Below, piece by piece: positions 23,372 through 36,200 of a stretch of 64,000 nucleotides of DNA (its first letter is position 1; each line of letters opens with the position of its first letter). The position numbers and the translations under genes were made by a program. Origin of the DNA: Aquilaria yunnanensis (lineage: Eukaryota; Streptophyta; Magnoliopsida; Malvales; Thymelaeaceae). Below the pieces are notes generated by a model that was not told where the DNA came from, did not search any database, and worked only from the letters and a program-made list of their open reading frames with translations. The DNA is taken from assembly GCA_039654915.1 (NCBI GenBank), contig CM077600.1:35828992-35892991 (forward strand), written 5' to 3'.

Positions 23372-23559
23372 TGTTATGGAATGTTATATTATATATTATA
23401 TTTTAGGAAGGATAATATTTCTTTCTGTATTCCTAGGAATTTCTCTCTTTATTCTCAGGGATTTCTTTCCTTGTATTCCTCTCCTATCTAATATATAAAG
23501 GTCATGTGAGAGTCTTGTATTATCAAGTCCTCAGTTTTTCCTCCTATTATTCTTTAACA
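23372..23559 (+). repeat. 5' LTR of Copia element 1
   Basis: It starts TGTTATGGAATG, ends TTCTTTAACA and is followed at once by the primer site. It carries ATATATAAAGG (TATA-like) near 23498. Confidence 0.93.
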
Positions 23560-23571
23560 TGGTATCAGAGC
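23560..23571 (+). other. Primer-binding site, initiator Met-tRNA type
   Basis: TGGTATCAGAGC starts directly after the 5' LTR and is the standard Copia primer site complementary to the 3' end of initiator tRNA-Met. The identical site is present in Copia element 2 at 62003. Confidence 0.92.
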
Positions 23572-23909
23572 CATAACCTAATCTCAGCACCTTCCGCAAC
23601 CACTTCTTCACCCAAACCACCTTCCGCAATTTTCCGTTAGACGCTACCCTTTTCAGAAAACCAGCAATCACCAACAACACAAAGACACTCAGGAGGCACT
23701 GGCGACCAGAACTACACCGGAGGTGTCGCCGGAAAACCACCCACGCGCCAACGCGTGGAAGTTACGCACCGCTGTCTGGCGACCTCCGGTGACGACGGTT
23801 CAATGGGTCTGATCGATTTTTTGTCCTAAACAAGCTTCTGGTCTTCATTTACATCAATTATGACCAAAAGTTAAGTTTTGTCGTTCTTCAGTCGTTTTCA
23901 GTCAGTCGG

Positions 23910-24412
23910 TTTCACTCAGGAGGCACAGCTACAAAGAGAACAATCACATCAGCAAAATGCAAAGCTTCTCCCCCTCGACTCCTCCCCCTACCTCGGTCAG
24001 TTACCGGACTGCAAAGCGAAGAAAGGGAATTCCTCACAGAGCTCCAATGGGGGGATTGATAATATAATACTAGTAGTAGTTAGCGTAGTGGCTTCTCTAA
24101 GTTAATTACTGGAAATATACATAGGACTGTTCCCTCAGCAATCCCCTCTCAAGTACTGTGCATATAGAAGCTAGCAAGAAGAGCTCATGGAAAGGGAAAG
24201 GAAGGGCAGGACAAAGTTGGAAATAAGCAGAAAGGAAAGGGCTTTATGGTAATAATGCTCATAGTTTGGGAAAAACATAGGTGCTTGCCTGCGGTTTGTG
24301 ACTATACACAAGTTTTTGGCACAATGTAAATACTATTCAGGGAGAAGTTTTAGTGTTAAGGATGGTTAAAAAAAAAAATACATGTTATATATGGAATGAA
24401 ATTATGACCAGT
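23910..24412 (+). repeat. About 500-bp foreign segment in the Copia leader
   Basis: Leader sequence before the break (AGTCAGTCGGT) and after it (TTTCTGTTAGTTTCT) is almost adjacent in Copia element 2 (62330-62370). In element 1 about 500 bases lie between them. The segment opens with CACTCAGGAGGCAC, also present in the normal leader at 23688-23701. It has an open frame of about 60 codons rich in Q, S and K ending near 24105, then sequence of no recognised kind. It may be captured host DNA or an insertion; its source is unknown to me. Confidence 0.55.
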
Positions 24413-24455
24413 TTCTGTTAGTTTCTGATACTGTCAGTCATCAGTAATCAGAAAC

Positions 24456-25550
24456 ATGTCAGGACCTGATGACAAAAGTCTTCAAGGGAGTTCTCTGCCA
24501 GTCATGTCCCACCAGCAGGCACCCCCACGCAGTTCAACAATTTGTGGATTGCCAAACAGTGTTTGAACGGTAATAACTACTCATTCTGGGCTAGGAATGT
24601 GGAGTTGTATTTTACAGGTCAAAGAAAGATATCTTATCTGACTGACGATCCTCAAGCATCCGAGAGTTGGAAAGCTAATGATGCACAATTGCTCCATATC
24701 CTTTTTGATTCAATGGAACCTAAAATTTCTTCTCTATTTTCTCATGTTCAAACCTGTAAGCAAGCTTGGGAGTATGCTAAGCTTTTATATTCCAGTAATA
24801 TCCTTCGTATATATGAGGTTTCTGTTAAAGTGTTTCAGTCCAAGTAGGAAGGCAGTCTTCTTGAATATTTTGCAAAGGTGAAACATGCATTGGAAGAAAT
24901 GAATTCTTTGCTTCCTATTACCCCTGATGTCAAGGAGATGCAACGTCAAAGAGAGTAGTTGATGCTTATGACTTTTTTGGCAGGGCTAAAACCTGAATTT
25001 GAACCAGTTCGGTCCCAGATTCTTGGCGGAATAGAACTTCCTTCATTACCTGAAGTTTCGCACGACTTTCTCGCACTATGATAAAGGAAAGTTCAGCAAG
25101 CAATAGTTTTGACCGGTCTGCCCTTGCAATACAGCCGAGTCCACAAGCAAAGAGAGGTCGTGGAGGGCGCAGTAATCGTAGTGGTCGTGGCAGCAGAAGT
25201 GGACGTGCTAGAGGTTCACGGTTGCACTGCACATATTGTGATAGAGATGAACATGAGGAAGAGACTTGTTGGGATAAGTATCCGGCTCTGCGAACAGCAC
25301 ATTTTGCATCACATAAGGAATCATCTTCAGTTACAGCCCCACAGCAGTCTGTCACGATACCTCAAGAAGAGTATACTAAATACCTGCAGTATCAGTTCGC
25401 ACAACAGGCTTCTACTTCTTCTATGGCTTCTGTTGTTCATCAAGGTAACTCAACAGCCTGTTATTTCTCTAACCTTCCTAGAAATCAACTATGGGTATTT
25501 GATTCTGGTGCCACTGACCACATTTCAGGTAAAATAACCAATTTTGACCA
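24456..25550 (+). pseudogene. Copia element 1 gag and protease
   Basis: It begins at the ATG of MSGPD, has a UBN2-type gag body, and a zinc knuckle C-T-Y-C-D-R-D-E-H-x4-T-C-W at about 25230-25270 in which the usual G before H is E. The protease motif FDSGATDHISG follows at about 25500-25535. Breaks seen: two single-base deletions near 24505-24525 compared with element 2, TAG near 24845, TAG near 24957, and frame changes near 25060 and after the protease. Confidence 0.85.
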
Positions 25551-25700
25551 TACCATATTTCCTCTTTACCAGTATCTCATAATAAACTCACCATTGCAGA
25601 TGGATCCACCACCACCATTAAAGGTGTTGGACTCACCCATCCTTGCCATTCTCTCACTTTACCATCTACTTTATTCGTTCCAAATTTTCCTTTCAACCTT

Positions 25701-26462
25701 ATGCCTATAAGTAAGCTAACCAAACAACTAAATTGCTCAATTTGTTTCTTCTCTGATCATGTCATTATTCAGGATTTGAGGAGCAAGAAGACGATTGGAG
25801 AAGGGCATGAATCGAATGGAATGTACTACTTCAATAAACTGCAGTCATCAGTTACTTATCATACATCGGTCTCACCTCAATTAGTTCATAGTCGTTTGGG
25901 GCATCCATCTTTAGCAAATCTCAAGAAGCTTGTTCCAAATTTAGTTTCAGCCTCTAATTTAGATTGTGAGTCGTGTCAATTAGGAAAGCATCATCGTGTT
26001 CCCTACTTTCCTCGAGTCAATAAAAGGGTTGAAAAATCTTTTATGCTAGTTCATTTAGATATTTGGGGTCCAAGTCATGTCAAGTCTAAATTAGGTTTTC
26101 AATATTTCGTAATTTTTGTTGATGATTTTTCTCGAATGACTTGGTTGTTTTTAATGAAAGATCGTTTTGAGTTATTCTCTATTTTTTGTACCTTTTGTGC
26201 TAAAATTCAAAATCAATTTAATTCTCGAATTAAAATTCTTCGCAGTGACAATGCTAAAGAGTATTTTTCTCACTCAATGTCTAGCTACATGCAGCAACAG
26301 GGGATTATACATCAATCCTCCTGTCCAAAGACATCTCAACAAAATGAAGTAGCCGAGAGAAAAATCCAACATATTGTTGAAACAGCTCGTACCCTTTTAA
26401 TTCACATGACTGTTCCCAAAATTTTTGGGCCGATGCTATTCTTACTGCATGCTTCCTCATAA
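25701..26462 (+). pseudogene. Copia element 1 integrase
   Basis: An HHCC zinc site is visible (LVHSRLGHPSL then C-E-S-C, about 25880-25980). The catalytic core shows LVHLDIWGP (first D), LRSDNAKEY (second D) and a later E in QQNEVAERK. The frame ends in a TAA at about 26460 inside the integrase. More integrase and spacer text continues in other frames to about 27180. Confidence 0.88.
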
Positions 26463-27185
26463 ATCGGATGTCTTCCTCTATTTTGTTGGGTAAAAATTCC
26501 ATTTTTTGTTCTCTTTCCTTCTCAAGCTCCGTTTTCTATTCAACCTCGAATATTTGGGTGTGTTTGCTTTGTTCATCCGCACCAACCTAGCACTGACAAA
26601 TTAGATCCTAGAGCCTTAAAATGTGTTTTTCTTGGATACTCTCGTCTTCAGAAAGGGTACAAATATTTTTGTCCTTCACTGAATCGATTTTTCATTTCTG
26701 CTGATGTTACGTTCTTTGAAAACACACCTTATTTCTTTAATACTCAATCTGTGTCTGTTGATGTCGATGACTGTTTGCCTTTACCATTTGTACCAACCCA
26801 AATAGCTCCTAATGCATCAAACACTAGTAGTACATCTTTAGAGCACATTCCTGATACTGATCCCCTACCGTTAGAGCGTCTGTCTCGTCCTGACCTGCAG
26901 GTTTATACTTGGCGTCCTCGAGTTGAAGTACCACCAGGAGATTCATGCTCATCACAACCGTCTTCTTCATCTTCAATACCTAAGGGTGATGATTTGGATC
27001 TTCCAATTGCACTCCGCAAAGGGAAAAGGTCTTGTACTTCTCACCTAATCTCCAACTTTGTTTCTTATGATTCTTTATCACCATCATACTCTGTTTTTGT
27101 TTCCACCTTGTCCTCTCTACCCTTGCCTAAGTTTATTTCAGAAGCCATCTCTCATCCTGGATGGAAACAAGCTATGGAATAAGAG

Positions 27186-28592
27186 ATGTCAGCTTTGCGG
27201 ACTAATAACACGTGGGACTTGGTTTCTCTTCCGCGTGGTCAAACTGTTGTGGGTTGTCATTGGGTGTTTACTGTGAAGGTTCATCCCGATGGGACAGTTG
27301 ATCGATTAAAAGCCCGTCTAGTTGCAAAGGGATATTCCCAAGTATATGGCATAGACTATTCAGAAACCTTTTCTCCAGTAGCCAAATTGACATCTGTTCG
27401 TATCAGCATTGCATTGGCTGCTACATATGCATGGCCTTTATATCAATTAGATGTGAAAAACACCTTTCTTCATGGAGATATTGAGGAAACTATCTACATG
27501 GAGCAACCACCGGGGTTTGTTGCTCAGGGGGAGGTTGATCGTGTATGTCAACTAAATAAGTCATTGTATAGTTTGAAATAATCGCCACGGGCATGGTTTG
27601 GTCGTTTCAGTTCAGTTGTTATGGAATTTGGTTTACAGCAGTGTGGTGTGGATCATTCTGTCTTTTATCGCCACTCTGAAGCTGATAAAATCCTCTTGAT
27701 CGTCTATATTGATGATATTGTTATTACTGGTGATGATGCATCTGGTATTCAATTGTTGAAGGTTTTTCTGCAAACCAAGTTTCAGACAAAAGACCTTGGT
27801 CCACTGAAATATTTCTTGGGAATTGAGGTAGCACGGTCTAAGATGGGAATATGTCTCTCGCAAAGAAAGTATGTTCTAGACCTTTTAGAAGAAACTGGTT
27901 TGTTGGGAACCAAACCGGTTGACAGTCCCATGGAGCCAAATGTCAAGCTTGATGTAGATAAAGGGGAACTGTTGGAAGACCCTACTAGGTATCGAAGACT
28001 TGTTGGCAAATTAAATTATCTGACTATTACTCGTTCAGATATTTCATTTGCTGTAAGTACAGTAAGTCAGTTCATGGACTTTCCCCATACTAGCCATTGG
28101 AATGCAGTCGTTATAATCTTGAGATATCTCAAAGGTGCACCAGGACAAGGTCTTCTTTACCAAAATCATGGTCACACTCGGATTCGAGGATACACAGATG
28201 CTGATTGGGTAGGTTCCTACGATCGACGGTCCACGTCAGGCTATTGTGTATTCATGGGAGGAAACTTGGTGTCCTGGAAAAGTAAGAAACAAAGTATTGT
28301 CGCAAGATCAAGTGCTGAATCCGAGTATAGGGCAATGTCATATACTACATGTGAACTAGTTTGATTAAAACATCTTCTCATGGAACTTGGTTTCGGACAC
28401 TCAACTCCTATGGAATTAATGTGTGATAATCAAGCAGCCATTCACATTGCTTCTAATCATGTTTTTCATGAGAGAACTAAACATATCGAAGTTAATTGTC
28501 ATTTTGTTCGTGAGAAGCTTCAAAGAAGTTTGATTAAGACCCCATATGTCAAACAGAGGATCAACTTGCTGACTTGTTCACCAAAGCTTTAG
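27186..28592 (+). pseudogene. Copia element 1 reverse transcriptase and RNase H
   Basis: The frame shows WVFTVKVHPDG, KARLVAKGYSQ, YQLDVKNTFLHG and the catalytic YIDDIVITG (about 27705-27735), then RNase H with GYTDADWVGS, SWKSKKQ and ARSSAESEYRA. TAA at about 27580 replaces the Q of the usual SLKQSPR. TGA at about 28362 replaces the W of the usual ELVWL. A frameshift precedes the end near 28555. A TAA at 27180 separates it from the integrase side. Confidence 0.9.
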
Positions 28593-28664
28593 GAGGATCT
28601 AAAGTAAAGTCTATATGTGACAAGCTTGGAGTTTATGATATGTATGCTCCAGCTTGAGGGGAAG

Positions 28665-28845
28665 TGTTATGGAATGTTATATTATATTTTAGGAAGGTTA
28701 ATATTTCTTTCTGTATTCCTATGGATTTATCTCTTTATTCTTAGGGATTTCTTTCCTTGTATTCCTCTCATATCTGATATATAAAGACCATGTGATGGTC
28801 TTGTATTATCAAGTTCTCAGTTTCTCCTCCTATTATTCTTTAACA
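28665..28845 (+). repeat. 3' LTR of Copia element 1
   Basis: It starts TGTTATGG right after the purine tract and ends TTTAACA. It lacks a 7-bp TATATTA unit present in the 5' LTR. Confidence 0.93.
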
Positions 28846-30258
28846 ATTTAATAGAATTTTTTCACCGTCAATTATATTGATAATCTATTTGGCCCCATTT
28901 CAAAACATTGATATTTGATTTGACACCAAATATTGTCTTTAGTGATGTATTTAACACCACTTAAAAAAATAATGACCAAATGTGTCATTAGCCAGAAATA
29001 CAGTCACTTTTTTTGTACTTTACCCTCAATCCATCAACAAAAATAACACAAATGTCAGCTTGCTCAAATAGCTCTCTGTTACCGATTTCTCTGTTTGGAC
29101 GGATGACTTATCGTCTTATATCTCGGCTATTATTGTTTCTGATTGTTCTGATTAATGAAAGCCTACAACTTGCTTATTATTAAAATTAAAAAAAAAAAAA
29201 AAAAAGGTCTTTGATCTCTTTAAAAAAAAAAAAAGCCTCTGAACTTTAACGGGGAGCTCAAAAGTATTTGAGGGTTTGATCGTTACTTGATCTTAGCCCA
29301 TGACTTTGACATTTGATGTTACGATACTTACATATACAAGTTTCAGGAAAATTCATGACAGTACCCGACATTTTAAACATTGCATTAGTTCTATGTAATA
29401 ATGATACTTTAGAAACAGAAACGACCAATGGGCTAGTATTTTTTTTGCCCCTTATGCGGGAATCAATGACCTAGTTGAAATTACATTTTTCACACTTACG
29501 AACATTCTGGAAAAGGCCCGGGGGGGGGGGGGGGGGGGGGGGGGGAGGAGACCATTGCACAACTGGTGTATTTAACTAAGATGTTTTAAAAACTGTTTTC
29601 AAGTATTTATTTTTACATAAATATTCATTCTAGTGAAGTTTTTATCTTTATATGTAGTGATCATTTATCTAAATAATGCATCAACAACAACCCTGCACCT
29701 TACAAAACTATTTTAAAAAAAAAAAGCTTACATTTTTCTGAAAATAAGCATATTTTTTTTGTTAATTTTTACTTTTTTAGGTTTGGTAAAGAAAAACTTA
29801 TAGATTTGTTCAATCTTTTTTTTTTTTAAAAAAAAGGGACCTCTAATAATGCATTTTATGAACAAAGAAAAGCCGGAAATTGCCACCCTTCCGTTGAACA
29901 AAATTATTTCAAAACCCGGAATCCAGTTAGAGGCGGATTAAGAAGAAATAAGAGGCACAGAGATTTCTCAATTATTTCTCCACTGCTACAATAGCCTGTA
30001 CAAACAAAACATAATTTCAATAATAGTACTCCACCAGTTTGATCCTAAAACAAAGAAGAAAAACAACTTTTTGACTGCCTAAGACTTTTCACATACAAAA
30101 AGGTAACAGCTTCTTAGAACTCGTGGTCTGCTTAACGACTCCCATCGCCACAAAATCCTCCTTCCCAAAACCCAAACGGGCTCCCAACACTGAATTGCAG
30201 CGGGGGGGCCCCCCCTTTTTGTACAACAACAAAACTCTCGCACTTACACTATATATAA
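28846..30258. other. Intergenic DNA and 3' UTR of the PSI-type gene
   Basis: No gene is supported. A run of about 18 A near 29189-29206 after GATTAATGAAAGCC looks like the 3' end of a LINE or other retroposed sequence. A 26-base G run lies at 29520. The part nearest 30258 should be the 3' UTR of the minus-strand gene and includes GGGGGGGCCCCCCC at about 30202. Confidence 0.45.
29520..29545 (+). repeat. G homopolymer, 26 bases
   Basis: An unbroken run of 26 G lies in otherwise AT-rich intergenic DNA. It is one of five G or C runs of 17-26 bases in this window. Confidence 0.9.
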
Positions 30259-33219
30259 TTACAAGCCTCGCAGCGTGTCAACTCGATCAATGACATCCAG
30301 AGCTTTAATTCGATCAATATCAAAGTTGATGACAGGAACTGATGATGGCCTCCTAATCGGGAACGGATCTTTCTTGGTTTCGCGTGTTGGAGAGTGACTA
30401 CTGCTCTTACTCAACCTATGGTGCTTGCCTAACCTGTTTCTGGCAGTGTCAAATTCCTGGCTCTTGCTAATTCCAGGGGTCTTTTTTCTCTTGCTTACAT
30501 CCCGAAGCATCTCCTGATCTTCAATGGTTAACACTGGGGATGGAGGCTTCTGCGAAGACAAATGAATGGCGGTTTTTTGATTAGGAGAACGGATAGGAGA
30601 TTTGACTGGAGATCTGATCCCACCATTGCAAGCCCTTGCTTGACTAACAAGATGGTGGAGCCATACTATCAGCTCCAGAATATAAGTTTCTGTTTTCCCT
30701 TTATCGGCATGGTGTAGAGTCTCTATTCTCAGCAAGTCGGTCTGGCCAGCAGGTTTATGGTTCACCTCAGAACTGAGCAAACAAATTGAAGACAAACGAA
30801 GCTAAGCAGAAAATAAATGTAGAAAATCCAGTCATGGAAGAATCCAATTTGAAAAACATACCCCGTGTTTGCCCATTCTCCAACCCAGCCAAAGCCATGA
30901 TGAGCCCTAGTTGGATCAGAGCATGAAAATGAAAATGAGGTGAGCCATTGGAATATGAATCCACAAAAACCACAAGTAGCACTGGAATTGCCATTTTTCT
31001 TTTCAGTCACCAAAAAGTACAGCTTACAGCCTGACATATAACTATAACAAAGAATAATATGTTGAGTGGGATTGGTGCCATCAGGCCCCCTAGAATGGCC
31101 CGTGCCCCAATAACCAACCCCTGCAAAGACTGCCAAAGAAGTGCAATCAGCAGTCTGTTCACCCCACTCAGACACCCAAAAGCCCAGGGTGTTGGGGATC
31201 AAGCGCTGTCACAGAATCTAAAATGACTCTCAGCAATGGATATTTCAGCTCTTGCATCAAGGAATAAGTAACAAAATGCAACACTTGGTGTGAGTTGCAG
31301 AATCCCATGAACCATTGACTCTTTGACACAAGTTGGGCCTCATGAATCGTAAACCCACACCACCAAACATCCCCACCACCCCCCCCCCCCCCCCCCCCCC
31401 CAACAGAACCTAACCTCACACTAACACACATGAGCTTTGGTGTGCGGCTGATATGGGGTACACCATCCATTTCAGTTAGGGCTTACATATTGAGAATCTA
31501 CTCGATGGGTACTCTTGTATCCTTCTTTAATTGGTACCAATGAAGGGACAAAAAATGCTATGTCAACTATTCAATTGAGTCTATAAACCAATTACAGACA
31601 GCAACGTCATTCACATGTCTCTGTTCTACTGGACGAAAGTTAAGTTCCTTCCAACAGAGCTAAGTCATTTTTAACTAATTCTAGCTAAACAAGCTTTCAG
31701 CCTACACTTCTTTCATTCGCTTCTGGATTCAACATATTAATCTTTGAATCGATGTCCCTCGTTGGATGTGTCAAACAATGTAAGACAAATTTTCTCGAAC
31801 ATTATCTACTAGCGAGGCAACTTTTACCTCATATCTCACGGCCTTATTTCTATTTGTCACCTTAACTGTATGACCACTGGTCTGTCATGGCATTCACATC
31901 TCAATCCATAATTTTGATTGCATGCTGCTTCTCAATATCCCAACACTCAATCTCACAGACAAGGAAAGAACAATCAGAAAATTGCTATGAGCTACAGGTG
32001 ATTGAAAAGCCAGAAGCTTACTTTGTTGTGTTGGTAGCAATGGGAACAAGCCAGTGCAAAGTCTTCTCCATTTCGGCCTTAATTTGTTGAACAGTAAGCT
32101 ACAAGCACAATAAAAAGCATATTCAATGACTCTTGGCATACACTAGTTATCAAAAGAAGAATTTTGAATGACTGTTATCGTAAGGCAACAAATCACAGGT
32201 GAATGAAACTAAGATCAAAATCTCAAAAATTGCAAAAACATTCACCTCTTCTTTCAGTTGAAATGACTGCAATTTGGAGCGCAGGGCAGACTTTATACTA
32301 GGGGGCAACCCTTGGTATAATGAATCCCTTGTATTAGGAGGCACAGAACTTGATCGTGACACCTGACAACAAGAAGATTTTAAGTTCAGGGAAGACCATC
32401 TTCTTAGTTCCAGAATTCAACCATACCTAAGCACACATATTTGAAAAGACACGACAGCATGCACTCTTTCTAGCAAAGATTAAGCAAATATATGATTCAA
32501 TCAGGAAGTAAAACTAGCACAGAGACCCCCAGCCCGTTGGGGGCAAATATTATTAGCTTACAAATATTAATAAACTGCACTGTTTGGATAATGGAAGCCT
32601 CAACTGCAGCCAAATGAACTTATCAATGCCTTCATTTGAATTAAACCAATAACACATTTCAAATATCTCATTACTCCCCCAAGTTTTCCACGCCACAACT
32701 ACATCCATATCAAACCACAAACCGCCAACACAATGATGGACAACTACCATAAACATAAGCTCCTAATCTACAATACACCTAAGAATTTGTACAACAAAAG
32801 AAAGAGGAAAATGATCACCGTAAGCGACAATTTTTACATAATGATATGATTCCAACATTTAAAGAGGCAGGGGTAAATGCAAGCTCAGCAAACATGAAAG
32901 GATCTCAGTTTAATTAGGCCATTGATGTGAGGACACGTGTCCCCAATCTAACCATGACTCACCTAGCCAAATGACAAACTGAAAATTTTTAACGACTAAA
33001 CCTGGCATTAAACCACCATCCCAAGGACACTTGTCACAGCCCCCCTGCTCCCCTTATCCTTCCTTCAATGTATTATATAGATAGACTAGAACATGCCCGC
33101 ACTTTGCAGCGGGTTTTTATGTTCTGTTATTTTGTATATCACAAAAAAGTTTATATGTACATCCATAATATTTCATCATGCATATATATAGTTATTTTGT
33201 AATTTACAATGTATTATGA

Positions 33220-33257
<38 letters not shown>

Positions 33258-36200
33258 TACTAAAATTGACTCTTTCCCATTAAAAAAAAGCTTAAAAAAA
33301 AAAAGAGAACCTGCCATGTAAAAAATATTTACAGTGCCTCATTTGGCAGGAATGTGAAGTGGAGGGCTTAAGCATAAAAAGGGCGAGATTTGGATAGCTT
33401 TTGATGGATTTCACCCATTTTTTGCACAGGCGGCGCACCCTCCTCCCTTCCCACGCCCTTTACAGTATATATATAGATATTTCTTTTACATGTCAAATAC
33501 TCCATCCATTTCAAAAAGAATGATACTTCTCAGAAATTTTTTGCCAACTAAAATGAACTAGACTTATTTCTAAAGGATGTTTGCACGTGTACGGAGACGA
33601 ATGAAATTATATCCTAAAAACTGCAATGTGACACAGCATCCTTTGTGAAAACGAGACATCTTTTTCCCCTGAAACTAAGGATTAGAAAGCATTAATCCTT
33701 CAACAAGTGCACTTGCTTGCATAATGATTTCAGTAGAGTAGGGTGGCTGTGATCACCAAATATATTTAAATGCTAAACATACAAAGAATCTAGCAAAATT
33801 TTTTTACTAAATAACGTGGCAGAAAATGATAGGAGACTATTGTGTGCAGGACCCACTTAAAATCAAACTATCCACAAACTGCTTGACACATCATGCACCA
33901 AGCGAAAACTTTGTTAAGTTGTTGTACAATTAGCGTTTCCCCCAAAACTTTAGGTACACAATCAACTCATAGCATTACCACTACAAGTAGTGATTTTCGG
34001 TACATGCAGAAAAACAGGCAAATATCCAAAGCGCACAGATATTCAGATTTACAAAAGATTGGAAAACTTACAAGAGTATCGATTTGAGTAATAATATTTG
34101 CATAATGCAATGCAAGCCCAGCGGAGCCCAATTTTTTGTGACTGCCAGGAGTACTTTTAACTGATTTATCTCCATCTGCATGGTATTTGCATTGCCAGGA
34201 GAAAAATAAATTTAATAGATGAATCACGGAATTATTCTGATCAGTTTTCATGAAAGCATGATGGCTTATAAGAAAAGCTTCTGTTTTCTGATCAACATGA
34301 TGAGTAAATAAGACACTAACAAATATCAACCCAAAATGATTGAATTCTAAGCACAAACTCCAAAGCTATCTCAGCTATCCTTGTAAAGGGAGGTTGACAT
34401 CCAAAAGAACTTGAAATGGGAAGAACAATCCCCATAACTGCGCGCCAAAGGTTCGAAACTTCACATTAAGTAATTTGTCTATTTCAACTTAATGCACTAG
34501 CAAATCCTTTTTCCACTAGTTAATGCTTGGACTGAACAATAGAACGCAAATGCTGATTTTTCAAAAACACAGACATTTAGAAAATGTCGAAAAGAATCTG
34601 CTTCAGCTGACACATTTTTTAACTCCAGATTACCTTTTTTCCAAAAATATTGTAATTTTGTGCCCTTTTGAAATTCATATTCCTATGGATCATGTGATTC
34701 TGAATCAAATTTTTTTCTGACCATCTAAAGTGGAGTTGTTGAAAGGTCATTTGCAGGAACACGGATATGAAAGAAAAGAACCAAGATGCCACTCTCTTGC
34801 CAAATCAGTTTCATGGAGCTGAAACAACTAGAAATGCCATTGTTATCAAGAAAAAAATTTCTGGTTACCAAAAATATGATCTAATTCAACATTCATTACC
34901 TGCACTACCAAAGACTTCATGAATCTCCAGATGCAAGAAATGGACAATGTCTACAAGCTTCTCCATGACCTACAAATAAGATATCAGCCTAATTTCATGA
35001 AAAATATAATTGAAGAGCATTCTAGATCCAGAGGCAACAAAATCAGAAGATGGAGAGGTTAGGCCTTTTGGTTCCTTTTCCAGATAACTTTTGACGTCTG
35101 TGAGTTGCTATTGTCATATGACTCCTTCAAGTAAAAAGAAATTTTGAAGCATTATTCTGTTAAAGACCATAATTTTGCAAAAAGTCTAGATGGTATCAAG
35201 GGCCAAGGTTTAACATGGAAACCCTTCCATGTACACTTTGCGGACACTGCAAAAATTTTTTAGATTGCAATAAATGCAGATGCAGAAGACTCATTTCTAT
35301 TAGTTTTTACTAATGAATTCAATATTAAACTAGTTTACGTTTGCTTATTTGCAGTAAAATTTACTAAACTTTATCTTCGTTACTATTACACATAAAAAAA
35401 AGTTATACAATTTTAAGAAATTAATTTGCAGGAGACAACAATATAATGTAATTTGATTTCAGTGAGAAACTCATTCTAAAGGTCTCTACCTTAGCACCCA
35501 CTCTTACATTAGAAAACGCAATAAATTTGGCCTGTTTGATTCAGAAGCAAGTGTCATCAAAATATTCTCTCTATCCCACATGTGACGCTACTAAGAATTA
35601 TTTGAAATAAACGAGAACGATGTATAGCTCTCGGTGACTCATACCTCTTCTAAGATCTTAGACCAAAGAGATTTTTTCTTCAAATTTCTCACATGCTTCT
35701 TTTGGCTTTTCAACTCCGTTCTCAAGATTGCAAGGCTGTCCCCTACTTGCCAATGAAAATGGGGAAAAGAAACATAAACCAATATCAGATCAACATAAAA
35801 GTATGACATTTATAAACTGATCCTTTATTCTAAACTGAAACTCCAAGCAGACTATAAATTAGTCTTATTAGATTTAGGTGTAAAGGCATCATTTGAGCAC
35901 TTGGCTGGCTCCAGTCCTCATAAACCAGAGGCAGGACTGCTAAGGAAAACCCTCGCAAAGATAAGTTTAGCTAGATCCATCTTGAAACAACATAAAAGTA
36001 TAAATAAATTAAAAGGGATAATGAAATGCCACACTTCTAATGATGACCACTACTACCAATTCTCCAACTTTATTGGCATAAGGAGGCTCTTGATATCCTC
36101 ATAATCTCCATGCCAGATGGGCCCATTCTGAATGAACCAGTAGAAAAATCATAACTGCTTGACATCATGGTTAAAAAGCTCACAGCCAAAAGCCAAAAAT

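Larger units (their letters stand above)
23372..28845 (+). mobile_element. Complete but dead Ty1/Copia retrotransposon
   Basis: The element has LTRs of 188 and 181 bp (TGTTATGG...TTTAACA), an initiator-Met primer site TGGTATCAGAGC directly after the 5' LTR, a purine tract (TTGAGGGGAAG) directly before the 3' LTR, and domains in Copia order: gag, protease, integrase, reverse transcriptase, RNase H. Stops or frameshifts hit every domain. The LTRs differ by a 7-bp indel and about a dozen substitutions, indicating an old insertion. The flanks ATAAC and ATTTA are not a duplication, so the target duplication has decayed or an end was rearranged. A second member of the family starts at 61849. Confidence 0.95.
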
